Part shown: piece after piece, positions 8,975-16,128 of the stretch | Position numbering within the stretch: position 1 is the first letter of the stretch | Layout: every line of letters begins with the position of its first letter | NCBI GenBank assembly: GCA_946478755.1 | Contig: CAMLDJ010000094.1 | Span: 1 to 17,718 of the forward strand | Length of the DNA: 17,718 nucleotides | Reading direction: 5' to 3' | Origin: an uncultured Pedobacter sp. | Lineage (GTDB): Bacteria > Bacteroidota > Bacteroidia > Sphingobacteriales > Sphingobacteriaceae | Position numbers and translations under genes: made by a program | The notes under the pieces: generated by a model | Told to the model about the DNA's origin: nothing | What the model saw: the letters and a program-made list of their open reading frames with translations, nothing else | Database searches by the model: none

Positions 8975-9301
8975 TTATTTATTTTCTATTTCCAAGGCGG
9001 ATATCTTCTTTTGAAGTTCGTCCTTTGTTCGAAGACCTACTATGGTTTCTACAGTTTTTTGGTTCTTGAAAAAGATTAATGTGGGGATGCTACGCACACC
9101 AAAACGCTGGGCGAGCTCCTGTTGATTATCAACATTAATTTTAACTATTTTCACCCTTCCTTCAAAGTCTTTAGACAGGTCATCTAATGTTGGTAACAGC
9201 GCCTGGCAGGGACCACACCAGTCGGCATAAAAATCTACAACTACACTTCCTTCTTTCTGGATCGTTTCTTCAAATTCCTGATTGCTTTCTATTTTTCTCA
9301 T
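8975..9301 (-). CDS. trxA: Thioredoxin
   Basis: A 108-residue single-domain thioredoxin with the active site WCGPC (C29, C32), the buried-Asp strand VVVDFYADW and cis-Pro P73 in RSIPT. Length and lack of a signal peptide fit a classical cytoplasmic thioredoxin. It heads the msr cassette, so its probable job is to re-reduce the disulfide formed in MsrA and MsrB after each turnover. The C-terminal tail is short and charged. A promoter box lies 29-36 bases upstream. Confidence 0.95.
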   Translation of the reverse strand: MRKIESNQEFEETIQKEGSVVVDFYADWCGPCQALLPTLDDLSKDFEGRVKIVKINVDNQQELAQRFGVRSIPTLIFFKNQKTVETIVGLRTKDELQKKISALEIENK

Positions 9302-9329
9302 GACTAAAATTTAAGTATTTATTTAATCA

Positions 9330-9337
9330 CAAATTTA
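9330..9337 (-). promoter_or_regulatory. Bacteroidota -7 promoter box for the trxA-msrB-msrA-msrA cassette
   Basis: On the minus strand the bases read TAAATTTG, a full match to the Bacteroidota TAnnTTTG consensus. It would start transcription near 9327, leaving an AT-rich leader of about 26 bases before the thioredoxin ATG at 9301. No clear -33 TTG was found at the expected distance. Confidence 0.5.
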
Positions 9338-9666
9338 ATATGGACGTACACCGTTTCTCTTACCGTTTTCGCCCAATGTTTTGGCAATTCTTCCCGTTTT
9401 TAGAAATCACTTCGAACTTGTTGCCCGATTTTTTTACCGCTAGCATCTATCATCATCCAGCAGTGCATAATTCAGCAGTTTAATTATTAGGGATTTCTTC
9501 TTCCAATGCCTCCTTACCTGCTTTGTCGTAACAGGTACAGGTCATCTTCTCCATGCATACTTCCTATTTTTCAATGCTAAGGTTTGCACTCGTTTTGATG
9601 AAAGCTGGATAGTTCGTGTTGCCCCGCTGGCGTTCTTTTAAGTCAACTTTAAATTATTCTTTGTTG
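9338..9666 (-). other. Gene-free stretch with protein-like, interrupted reading frames (possible degraded gene)
   Basis: No intact gene is seen between the thioredoxin promoter and the upstream promoter box. On the minus strand a frame without a start reads VDLKERQRGNTNYPAF and continues to a TAG. In the same frame a 24-residue ORF (9480-9554) then reads MEKMTCTCYDKAGKEALEEE. Further down, MMIDASGKK and KFEVISKNGKNCQNIG lie in different frames separated by a run of seven A. This looks like a decayed small gene, but the similarity is to protein composition only; no family was recognised, and chance cannot be excluded. Confidence 0.3.
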
Positions 9667-9674
9667 CAAAGGTA
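9667..9674 (-). promoter_or_regulatory. Bacteroidota -7 promoter box reading into the 9302-9666 stretch
   Basis: The minus strand reads TACCTTTG followed by C, a perfect TAnnTTTG box. It points left into the stretch with broken reading frames, about 365 bases before trxA. It may be the surviving promoter of a decayed gene or a second, distant promoter for the msr cassette. The -33 element is not obvious. Confidence 0.4.
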
Positions 9675-9746
9675 AGCTGAAGATATAGTAAAAAGGCAGG
9701 CATAAAAGTTATTTTATAAATTTACAACTCAACTAAAACACTAGAT

Positions 9747-10088
9747 ATGAAAACATTAAATTCTCTTAGGGCATTAAGTATGATAGTAAAAAGTACCTTA
9801 TGCCCATTAATTATCATTATGTGTTTGGGAAATTCCTGCAAAAAAGATAGTAATCTAATTCAGGCTAAAGTATTGGACAGCGGTAGTGAAGCTGTTGATG
9901 GATGCGGATGGTTGATTATTATCAACAAAGAAATGTATTATCCAACAAATCTTTCTACAGATTTCCAAAAAAACGGTCAAAAAATATTGATTAGATATAA
10001 ATTACTTAATGAGGATAAGGTCTGCGGGTTTCCCTATAGTGGAGTCTCCCGCCCAAAAATTGAGCTTTTGGAGATTAAAAATAAGTAG
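9747..10088 (+). CDS. Small exported lipoprotein, DGCG-type, function unknown
   Basis: A 113-residue predicted lipoprotein. A hydrophobic segment (about 17-28) ends at C31 in LGNSCKKD, a common Bacteroidota lipoprotein start, although Asn at the -2 position makes the lipobox imperfect. M12 is an alternative start giving a more ordinary signal length. The mature part is about 80 residues, mostly short beta-like segments, with DGCGWLI (C53), YYPTNLSTDFQKNGQKILIRY and VCGF (C93). This resembles small Bacteroidota lipoproteins with a DGCG motif and a second Cys later, which may form a disulfide. It stands alone on the plus strand. No function is known to me. Confidence 0.75.
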   Translation: MKTLNSLRALSMIVKSTLCPLIIIMCLGNSCKKDSNLIQAKVLDSGSEAVDGCGWLIIINKEMYYPTNLSTDFQKNGQKILIRYKLLNEDKVCGFPYSGVSRPKIELLEIKNK

Positions 10089-10140
10089 TAAGTAGCTAAG
10101 TGAGGTGTGCTTTAGCGGTAATATTGGCAGGAAATTGGCG

Positions 10141-10163
10141 GTTATACTAAAAAACGGTATAAC
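10141..10163. terminator. Possible bidirectional hairpin between convergent transcripts
   Basis: GTTATAC at 10141-10147 is repeated inverted as GTATAAC at 10157-10163 around a 9-base A-rich loop, a perfect 7-bp stem. It sits where the DGCG lipoprotein transcript and the dehydrogenase transcript converge. There is no U-run after it on either strand, so intrinsic termination would be weak. It also overlaps the stop of the possible small ORF at 10142-10321. Confidence 0.25.
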
Positions 10164-10321
10164 AGCTTTCCACGTTCCAAGTCATTATGATTCCGCGTTT
10201 GGTGTTGCTCCTTCAGTTTTTCGACTTGCCAAACCAATACTTTAGTTTTCAATCTAGTCAAACGAAGTTTTTTGTTTTCCAGTTGCGAGCGGGTGTTGTA
10301 TACCAGATGACGGGTAGCCAT
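10142..10321 (-). CDS. Possible small basic helical protein, 59 residues
   Basis: An ATG at 10321, 15 bases after the dehydrogenase stop, opens 59 codons ending TAA. The product begins MATRHLVYNTRSQLENKK and is rich in Lys, Arg, Leu and Gln with a heptad-like middle (LRLTRLKTKVLVWQVEKL), so it could form one long helix. Spacing fits the last gene of the regulator-dehydrogenase strand. A frame this long can arise by chance and no family is recognised, so it is offered with low confidence. Confidence 0.3.
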   Translation of the reverse strand: MATRHLVYNTRSQLENKKLRLTRLKTKVLVWQVEKLKEQHQTRNHNDLERGKLLYRFLV

Positions 10322-10336
10322 ATAAATATTAGCTGG

Positions 10337-11176
10337 TCATCCGTTATAGGCCATAGCTTTGGATAGCTCTTCATTGAGTAAATAATCCTTTTTCAGCCTG
10401 TCCAATTTGGTCATGGCACGGTTGTAAGCGTCATCGCCGAGCAACAGGTAAAGCGGAGGGTTTTCTGAATAAGCTATCTCAATGATGGCTGCTGCTGCTT
10501 TTGCTGGATCGCCAATTTGCTTGCCGTCTTTTTGCAGAAGCATTTTCTGCGCATTATGCATCTCAGTGTATTCAGGAATAGTATGCTGCGCGATATTGAT
10601 TGAATCGGCATTTAGAAAATTAGTGCGAAATGCACCAGGCGCAACCACTGTTACTTTAACTCCGAATTCTGCAACATCCTGAGCAAGAACCTCAGACAAT
10701 CCGACAACTGAAAACTTTGTAGCTGCATAAACTGACCAGCCGCTTGTACCCGTTATACCGGCTATCGAAGATATATTAATAATATGTCCCGACATTTGAC
10801 TACGCATGTAAGGCATTACCATTCGGATAACATTCAGCGTTCCAAAGACATTTATTTCAAAGCTATTGCGGGTTTCACGATCACTTAATTCTTCGATACT
10901 TCCTCCGATACCATAACCTGCATTATTTATTACAACGTCGATGCTTTTAAAGGCAGCATTTGTCTGATAGATGGCGTAACCAACACTATCTTCATCACTA
11001 AGTTCTACCTGTAGCGGTAGAAAGTTTGGTGCGGTAACACCAACGGCGTCTACCAAAGCCTTTAAATCACGGGAAGTTGCCGCAACATTCTGACCCGCCT
11101 GAAGTAATTGTTTTACCAGGTTTAGTCCAAATCCTTTGGAAGCCCCTGTAATAAACCAAGTTCTGATTTTCTCCAT
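10337..11176 (-). CDS. Short-chain dehydrogenase/reductase (SDR family)
   Basis: With the start at ATG 11176 this is a 279-residue classical SDR, an NAD(P)-dependent oxidoreductase of unknown substrate. The Rossmann cofactor loop is TGASKGFG (10-17), followed by NNAG (84-87). Catalytic residues are N109, S137 in NISSIAG, and Y150/K154 in YAATK; PGAFRTNF follows as in the family. An in-frame TTG at 11200 would add eight residues, but it lies inside a promoter box (11198-11205), so ATG 11176 is preferred. Arg36 after the second strand suggests NADP preference, which is only an inference. It lies 81 bases after an AraC-type regulator on the same strand, a frequent pairing in which the regulator controls the enzyme gene. 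Confidence 0.93.
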   Translation of the reverse strand: MEKIRTWFITGASKGFGLNLVKQLLQAGQNVAATSRDLKALVDAVGVTAPNFLPLQVELSDEDSVGYAIYQTNAAFKSIDVVINNAGYGIGGSIEELSDRETRNSFEINVFGTLNVIRMVMPYMRSQMSGHIINISSIAGITGTSGWSVYAATKFSVVGLSEVLAQDVAEFGVKVTVVAPGAFRTNFLNADSINIAQHTIPEYTEMHNAQKMLLQKDGKQIGDPAKAAAAIIEIAYSENPPLYLLLGDDAYNRAMTKLDRLKKDYLLNEELSKAMAYNG

Positions 11177-11197
11177 ATTTCGTTTGTTTTTACAATA

Positions 11198-11205
11198 CAA
11201 AGATA
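11198..11205 (-). promoter_or_regulatory. Bacteroidota -7 promoter box for the dehydrogenase gene
   Basis: The minus strand reads TATCTTTG followed by T, a perfect TAnnTTTG box. Transcription would begin near 11191-11195, giving a leader of about 15-20 bases before ATG 11176. This decides against the upstream TTG start and shows that the dehydrogenase can be transcribed apart from the AraC-type gene before it. Confidence 0.55.
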
Positions 11206-11257
11206 ATGGGAAACAACAGCTGAACGTGTACGCTGATCAAACCGATCATTACGAAAT

Positions 11258-12160
11258 TCAAACAATACGAAATGCTGAGGGAGTAGTACTGGTCTGTTTC
11301 TTGAAAAAATTATTGAAATGTGTGGGCGCTTCGAAACCAAGACAATGGCTTATCTCGGAAACATTCCAGTTTGTGTGGCGTAAAAGTGCCCGGGCCTCGC
11401 TGGTCAGCCGCTCCATAATATGATCCGTAGTTGTTTTTCCAGTCGTCTGACGAACAGCCCGATTAAGATGGTTAACGTGTACCGACAGTTGATCGGCAAA
11501 ATCTTTAGCAGAGCGCAGACTAAATCTTTGCGATGGGGATTCGATGGGAAACTGTCGCTCAAGAAGTTCTGTAAATACAGCTGTAATACGTGAATTGGCA
11601 TCCGGGTGTTGATAGAGGCGATTAGAAGGCTGTATCTTCAAAGCGTAGTGAATCAACTCAGTAACGTAATTACGAAGCAGGTCATACTTAAAAATGTAGT
11701 CGGAATTAAATTCTGCCAGCATCTTATCAAATAAAGCCAATACAATTATTTCCTGTTCAGCGTTAAGCACATAAACAGGATTTGCTCCAGGAGAAAACAT
11801 CGGCAATTGGTGGATATTGCTGCGCAGCATCTCGGTAAAAAAAGACTCCTTATAAATACAAAACCTACCCGAATGCTTATCATTTAGATTTTCAAAAGTA
11901 TAAGGAACAACCGGGTTAAAGAAAACCAATGCGGTTCCATCCATTTCTATGCTTTTATCAGCATAGTGAATGACCCCCTTGCCTCTGAATAGACTGATCT
12001 TGTAGAAATCCCGCCGACTGTACTGAACAGGCTTTGCACCGGGGATGTAACAGTCCTCGGACCTAAATACATTAAAGTGTCCGATATCCTGACTGAGATT
12101 ATCAGGTAACCAATTAAACTTTTTCTTATAGAAATCCTCAAGTGTCTCCGTATGTGCCAT
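11258..12160 (-). CDS. AraC-family transcriptional regulator
   Basis: A 300-residue regulator of the type with an AraC-like cupin N-domain (RRDFYKISLFRGKGVIHYAD, ALVFFNPVVPYTFENL) and a C-terminal DNA-binding domain at about 200-298. The two helix-turn-helix units are visible as AKDFADQLSVHVNHLNRAVR and VSEISHCLGFEAPTHFNNFF, ending TTPSAFRIV. It is unrelated in detail to the AraC protein at 6327-7148. It precedes the dehydrogenase gene on the same strand and probably controls it. ATG 12160 sits immediately after its promoter box, so the message may be almost leaderless. Confidence 0.93.
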   Translation of the reverse strand: MAHTETLEDFYKKKFNWLPDNLSQDIGHFNVFRSEDCYIPGAKPVQYSRRDFYKISLFRGKGVIHYADKSIEMDGTALVFFNPVVPYTFENLNDKHSGRFCIYKESFFTEMLRSNIHQLPMFSPGANPVYVLNAEQEIIVLALFDKMLAEFNSDYIFKYDLLRNYVTELIHYALKIQPSNRLYQHPDANSRITAVFTELLERQFPIESPSQRFSLRSAKDFADQLSVHVNHLNRAVRQTTGKTTTDHIMERLTSEARALLRHTNWNVSEISHCLGFEAPTHFNNFFKKQTSTTPSAFRIV

Positions 12161-12164
12161 AAAA

Positions 12165-12194
12165 CAAAGTTACACAATTCAAACCAAATTCCAA
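12165..12194 (-). promoter_or_regulatory. Bacteroidota promoter (-33 TTG, -7 TAACTTTG) of the second AraC-type gene
   Basis: The minus strand has TTG at 12192-12194, then 19 bases, then TAACTTTG at 12165-12172, matching the -33/-7 arrangement of Bacteroidota housekeeping promoters. The predicted start of transcription, about 12160-12162, is at or within two bases of the ATG at 12160. Confidence 0.6.
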
Positions 12195-12306
12195 CAAACG
12201 TTTGCCAGGGTTGAACATTCATCGATACATCATCCAATGAATGAGCTGCCCAGGTTATTGCAAACCTTTTGTCTTTATGCCTTTTTATACCCTCTTACAA
12301 TTTTTG

Positions 12307-12499
12307 TTAAAACTGTTTAAATATACACTTTAATCGTTTGTCCTTTTTTAGGGGTAAATTATAATCAGTATCAAACCAGAACGTCACTACGCGCATTGCA
12401 TCTTCAGCAGAGACCCCGGGGAGGCGTGGTTTGAAAAATAATCTGACTGGTATCCTCAGGTAAATGGTCTTCAACCGTGTTATTGATGCCAAATTTATC
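12307..12499 (-). pseudogene. Protein-like remnant with a frameshift, directly after the outer-membrane barrel gene
   Basis: Just past the barrel stop, one frame without a start reads DKFGINNTVEDHLPEDTSQ, then IIFQTTPPRG, and stops at 12404. The next frame continues with protein-like text, GVSAEDAMRVVTFWFDTD then YNLPLKKDKRLKCIF, to the TAA at 12307. The switch falls at CCCCGGGG, 12414-12421, a likely slip site; one extra base there explains it. An alternative is a 64-residue ORF started by the GTG at 12501 that overlaps the barrel stop TGA, but its first third (TRLKTIYLRIPVRLFFKP) looks like a wrong-frame product. I do not recognise the family. The ancestral gene may have been the last one of the envelope operon. 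Confidence 0.4.
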
Positions 12500-15182
12500 A
12501 CAAATTAAATATAGCCTTTAAAATTCCCATCCTGCCTCTGATTTCATAGCGATTGACATAGTACTGGTTTGATGAAAGGCTAAAAACCTCGTAATTTTTG
12601 ATATTTGCTATATTGGTGATATTAAGTTCAAAATCTGTATGCCATTTAATGAATTTATACCTTGCCTGTAAATCCACAAAGAGGTAGTTTACGCTGGATT
12701 TGCTGCCATAAATATGCCTGCCGGATAGATTTAGAAAAAGGTTAGTAATTGGGAAATAACCAATGTTAAGGTATTGATCGAGTCGGTTGGTTTTACCGTT
12801 AATATCATAATTATTCCCTTGTCTTGTTTTTTGTTCGCTACGATTCCAAAATTCTCTTCCTTTATAGCTTAATGTGATTTCACCAGGCAATTTACTCTGT
12901 ATGCTAATCTCTAAGTTTAACCCTTTGTTAACAAAAGGGTATAATGTATTATTTATTAATTGATTGTAATTTGTTTTTCTTACTACTGTATTAACCGAGA
13001 AAGTGGTGTTTAATACAAATATGTATTTACTTAAATCAACACTAAAATCTATTGAGCTTTGATCATTTTTATAAGGAAGTAATAGTGTACGCTGAACGTC
13101 AGTTGTAAGTACACTTGCAAGAATGGTATTTGCGGTAACTTTCCTATAATTGATTCTTGCAGCAGCAAAAAACATACTGATTGTACGCTTAAAATCATAG
13201 GTTGCTGCTATACTATTAGACTGTTGTTCTTGTAAGTCTGCACTATTTGCAAATAGGTTACGGTAATTGGTAAGTACAGTTCCCCTGTACACATTGGATA
13301 TACCCCCAAAAGTATTTTTTTTGTTATAGTTTAAAGAAATGTAATCTTCTGCATTTAATAATAACCTCAAATTTGCCCTCGGGTTAATAAAGAATTGATT
13401 TTTATTTTCATCCATACCATAGTCATCTTGTTTATAACGGATAGATTGGCCAATAAGCGGTATACTGATGCTTGCGATCCATGCACTTTGCTTAATTAAA
13501 TATTCCGCATTTGTAGATACTATATCGCGTTGCCAGTTTAAATTGTTACCTACATCTAACCCATAATTTGTGACAGTGTTATCAATTTGCCTTATGTTAA
13601 GTTTAGAATTAAATAACTGCCACTCATTAATTATCCCAGCCTGATAATTTTGTTGAATAAGAGCATCACTGGAAATGCGGTAACCAAAGCTGATATGATT
13701 GTAAAAAGAAGGAGTGTTCGTATTTTGAATACTCCCAGTATATGACAACCCCTGATTTAAAAGTTCCGGATTAAGACCTGCACTTATGGTCAGGAGTTCG
13801 GGATTTTCTGAATAACCAAAATACCAACGTACATCCGCAATGTTATTAGTCTTCTTCATAGCCGGAGTAAAACTAAAATCATTGAAAAAACTTAAATTTT
13901 TCTGTTTAAGACTCTGATTAAAGTTTTCATCATTAAAATCTAGGAAGCTAGTTGAAAAATTGCCATCCACATTGAAACTAAATTTATTATTAAGGAAGTA
14001 AGATTTTTTGTTTACGGTAGCGGTGAAAGACGTGTTTATCGAATAAGGTTTATTAACGATCCTTTGGATTTCTCTGTATCTTAAAGTGTCACCCGCTAAA
14101 TAATTATCTAAATTGCTCGTATAGTTTACTCTATTTTTATCAAAAAAAAACTGAATATTTGACCTGATTTTCAAATCTCCTTTCAGGGTAACCAAATTAT
14201 TAATATTTAGTAATTCTGATTGATTAATATAGTAATTTCCCTTTGGTAAATCTGGACCACCAACAGTACCAAGCGTTAGTAATGATTTTGGTTTTGAATT
14301 CCCCACATCCCCCACTAGCCCAGTACCTAACTGAGTGAAATCGCTACCTAAATCGACACCTCTATTGTTAGCTTTTAAAGAATTCAACATCTTGAATTTT
14401 TTATTAAACATCATTACATTTAATGCAGCGTCATATTGTTTTGGCAGACCTAGGCTTAACATGGCTTGCCCTGCGAGATTTAGACTGTTTTCATCTTTTA
14501 AAATGAGGTTCATGGCTACGTCATCAGTAAAAACTTTATCTTTTAGTACATTGATTGGCTGAAAATGCTCAATCACATCAATGCTTTTTATCATTTCCTT
14601 AGCTATTACCTTGGTAGCCAGCCCATAGCGCCCATCCATCAAATCATCGCCTTGGATATAAAGATTTTTTATACTTTTCCCTTTAAAGGATATTTGTCCA
14701 TTGTCTGCCACACTAATACCAGGTAGCCGTTTGATCACATCCCCTATACTTCGGTCTTCGGGTCTCGAAAAACTGCCTATGCTGTACCTTACAGTATCGC
14801 CCTTAGAAATAATTGTTGGCCTGTTTTTTATCTCAACTTCCTTTAAATCGATTGCCTGCTCTTCCATTAAGAAGTTATAAGTGTATTTATCCGGCAATAA
14901 TACTTCTTGTATTTTTTTATAACCAACACTGGCAACCTCGATAACCCATCCCCCCGTATTACTGGGATCAGCTAATTCAATACTATATCGACCTTTCGTA
15001 TCTGTATACGCAAAATTTATAATAAAATCCTTGTTGTTTTTAACTACAATGTTAGCACCAGAAACTGTATTACCTGAAGAGCTACGTACAATCCCATTGA
15101 GCAGTCTCTTTTGAGCTAAAGCATTTGATGAAATATATAAAATAAATATAGTGGTTAGTATGAATCTAAAGCGTTTTCTCAA
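12498..15182 (-). CDS. Outer-membrane beta-barrel protein with carboxypeptidase-like and plug-like N-terminal domains (TonB-receptor-like)
   Basis: An 894-residue exported protein. The signal peptide ends at about residue 23 (SSNALAQ). A carboxypeptidase-like regulatory domain follows at about 26-110 (NGIVRSSSGNTVSGANIVV, DTKGRYSIEL, ASVGYKKI). Then comes a plug-like part at about 115-235 (DVIKRLPGISVADNGQISFKG, IDVIEHFQPI, VAMNLILKDE). The remaining 650 residues are rich in alternating aromatic and polar strands typical of an outer-membrane barrel. No clear TonB box was identified, and the plug is shorter than in SusC, so active TonB-driven transport is probable by fold but not shown. It starts 29 bases after the GLPGLI gene; this pairing recurs in Bacteroidota. 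The substrate is unknown. Confidence 0.87.
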   Translation of the reverse strand: MRKRFRFILTTIFILYISSNALAQKRLLNGIVRSSSGNTVSGANIVVKNNKDFIINFAYTDTKGRYSIELADPSNTGGWVIEVASVGYKKIQEVLLPDKYTYNFLMEEQAIDLKEVEIKNRPTIISKGDTVRYSIGSFSRPEDRSIGDVIKRLPGISVADNGQISFKGKSIKNLYIQGDDLMDGRYGLATKVIAKEMIKSIDVIEHFQPINVLKDKVFTDDVAMNLILKDENSLNLAGQAMLSLGLPKQYDAALNVMMFNKKFKMLNSLKANNRGVDLGSDFTQLGTGLVGDVGNSKPKSLLTLGTVGGPDLPKGNYYINQSELLNINNLVTLKGDLKIRSNIQFFFDKNRVNYTSNLDNYLAGDTLRYREIQRIVNKPYSINTSFTATVNKKSYFLNNKFSFNVDGNFSTSFLDFNDENFNQSLKQKNLSFFNDFSFTPAMKKTNNIADVRWYFGYSENPELLTISAGLNPELLNQGLSYTGSIQNTNTPSFYNHISFGYRISSDALIQQNYQAGIINEWQLFNSKLNIRQIDNTVTNYGLDVGNNLNWQRDIVSTNAEYLIKQSAWIASISIPLIGQSIRYKQDDYGMDENKNQFFINPRANLRLLLNAEDYISLNYNKKNTFGGISNVYRGTVLTNYRNLFANSADLQEQQSNSIAATYDFKRTISMFFAAARINYRKVTANTILASVLTTDVQRTLLLPYKNDQSSIDFSVDLSKYIFVLNTTFSVNTVVRKTNYNQLINNTLYPFVNKGLNLEISIQSKLPGEITLSYKGREFWNRSEQKTRQGNNYDINGKTNRLDQYLNIGYFPITNLFLNLSGRHIYGSKSSVNYLFVDLQARYKFIKWHTDFELNITNIANIKNYEVFSLSSNQYYVNRYEIRGRMGILKAIFNL

Positions 15183-15211
15183 AATATTCTAATTTTCAAG
15201 AGTGCCGTCCC

Positions 15212-16126
15212 CTAATTTTTAAGCTCCAGCGGATTATTTCTCCTGTGTTTCAACTCTTTTTTATAAGTATTATATATTTTATTAGCATCTTCACCATAGT
15301 GCGTAATGCCATTATCATCTGTAAAAGCCAGCTGTGCTTTATCTGAACCGACAGGAAACTGCCCCTGCGCAGCTGCAATAGGGTCTTTTTCAAATGCTGC
15401 ACTGGCGCGATTAAAAGCCTTTTCGCTAACCTTGGTTATTCTTACCATTCTTTGGGCTGTGCTTTCGTTGTCTTTTCCCTTATTTAGTTCTTTAAATAAA
15501 AAAGAAACTTCTCCAGTTAAATCTGTTGCTTCCATTATCAATCCTGGAAGTCCAGAAAGCTTCCATGGCCCGCTACGAAATGGCAGCTTAGGTGTAAACC
15601 AGGCAATATAGGTGCGGCCAGCGTAAACACCAATTGCTTTTTGACAAGTGTAGCCTCCAACATCCTTTTTCTCTTCCCCAACTTTCCAATTTATTACAGG
15701 CAAGCTTGTTTCTATTTGATAATTAGATGATCCCAGCGTAACTGTCCGAATCAATTTATTTAATGCAGGATATTGTAAGAGGTCAAAATTCTGAATACCC
15801 TTACTTCGCACCATCACCATAGGTACGAAGTTATAGCTCCCACTCCCCTTAGTTACACTTTGGGTACTGCTGCCCACAGATTTGCTCGGCAACTTTCTAT
15901 TAAGTTCATCCGTCCAGCTATTGTATCTACTTTCATTTTGTCCCAATCGCAATATCATGTCTTGAGTATAGGGCTTGCCAGGTTTATTTAAATCATTTAT
16001 ATGTTTAAATTGATAAATAACACTTATTATAACAGGTTCGCCCTTTTGAGCAAAGACTTGAAATGTTATCAGGCTGAGGAAAAAAGCAAAAAAAATGCGG
16101 GCATTCATATATTGTGGTAGTTTCAT
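15212..16126 (-). CDS. GLPGLI-family exported protein
   Basis: A 304-residue secreted protein with a signal peptide ending around FQVFAQ (residues 22-27); M7 is an alternative start with a more usual signal length. The family signature GLPGLI is exact at 192-197, inside the conserved stretch beginning FRSGPWKLSGLPGLIMEA. Upstream lies GYTCQKAIGVYAGRTYIAWF with the single mature Cys, C161. The C-terminus is charged (KKELKHRRNNPLELKN). GLPGLI proteins are Bacteroidota periplasmic or surface proteins of unknown function, often encoded next to an outer-membrane barrel as here. It begins two bases after the stop of the thioredoxin-like gene, so translation is probably coupled. Confidence 0.92.
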   Translation of the reverse strand: MKLPQYMNARIFFAFFLSLITFQVFAQKGEPVIISVIYQFKHINDLNKPGKPYTQDMILRLGQNESRYNSWTDELNRKLPSKSVGSSTQSVTKGSGSYNFVPMVMVRSKGIQNFDLLQYPALNKLIRTVTLGSSNYQIETSLPVINWKVGEEKKDVGGYTCQKAIGVYAGRTYIAWFTPKLPFRSGPWKLSGLPGLIMEATDLTGEVSFLFKELNKGKDNESTAQRMVRITKVSEKAFNRASAAFEKDPIAAAQGQFPVGSDKAQLAFTDDNGITHYGEDANKIYNTYKKELKHRRNNPLELKN

Positions 16127-16128
16127 AA

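Noticed and set aside
8445..9014. Plus-strand open frames opposite msrB
   Set aside because: They are antisense to a complete MsrB with all zinc and catalytic Cys residues.
9340..9482. A 47-codon plus-strand ORF starting ATG between trxA and the DGCG lipoprotein
   Set aside because: Its Phe-rich product has no recognisable features, and the opposite strand reads more like protein.
11176..11200. TTG start at 11200 adding eight residues to the dehydrogenase
   Set aside because: The TTG is inside a perfect -7 promoter box, and the ATG at 11176 gives the usual SDR N-terminus.
11122..11601. Extra open frames around the second AraC gene and the dehydrogenase start (also 11947-12237)
   Set aside because: They overlap clear AraC and SDR coding regions in other frames or on the other strand.
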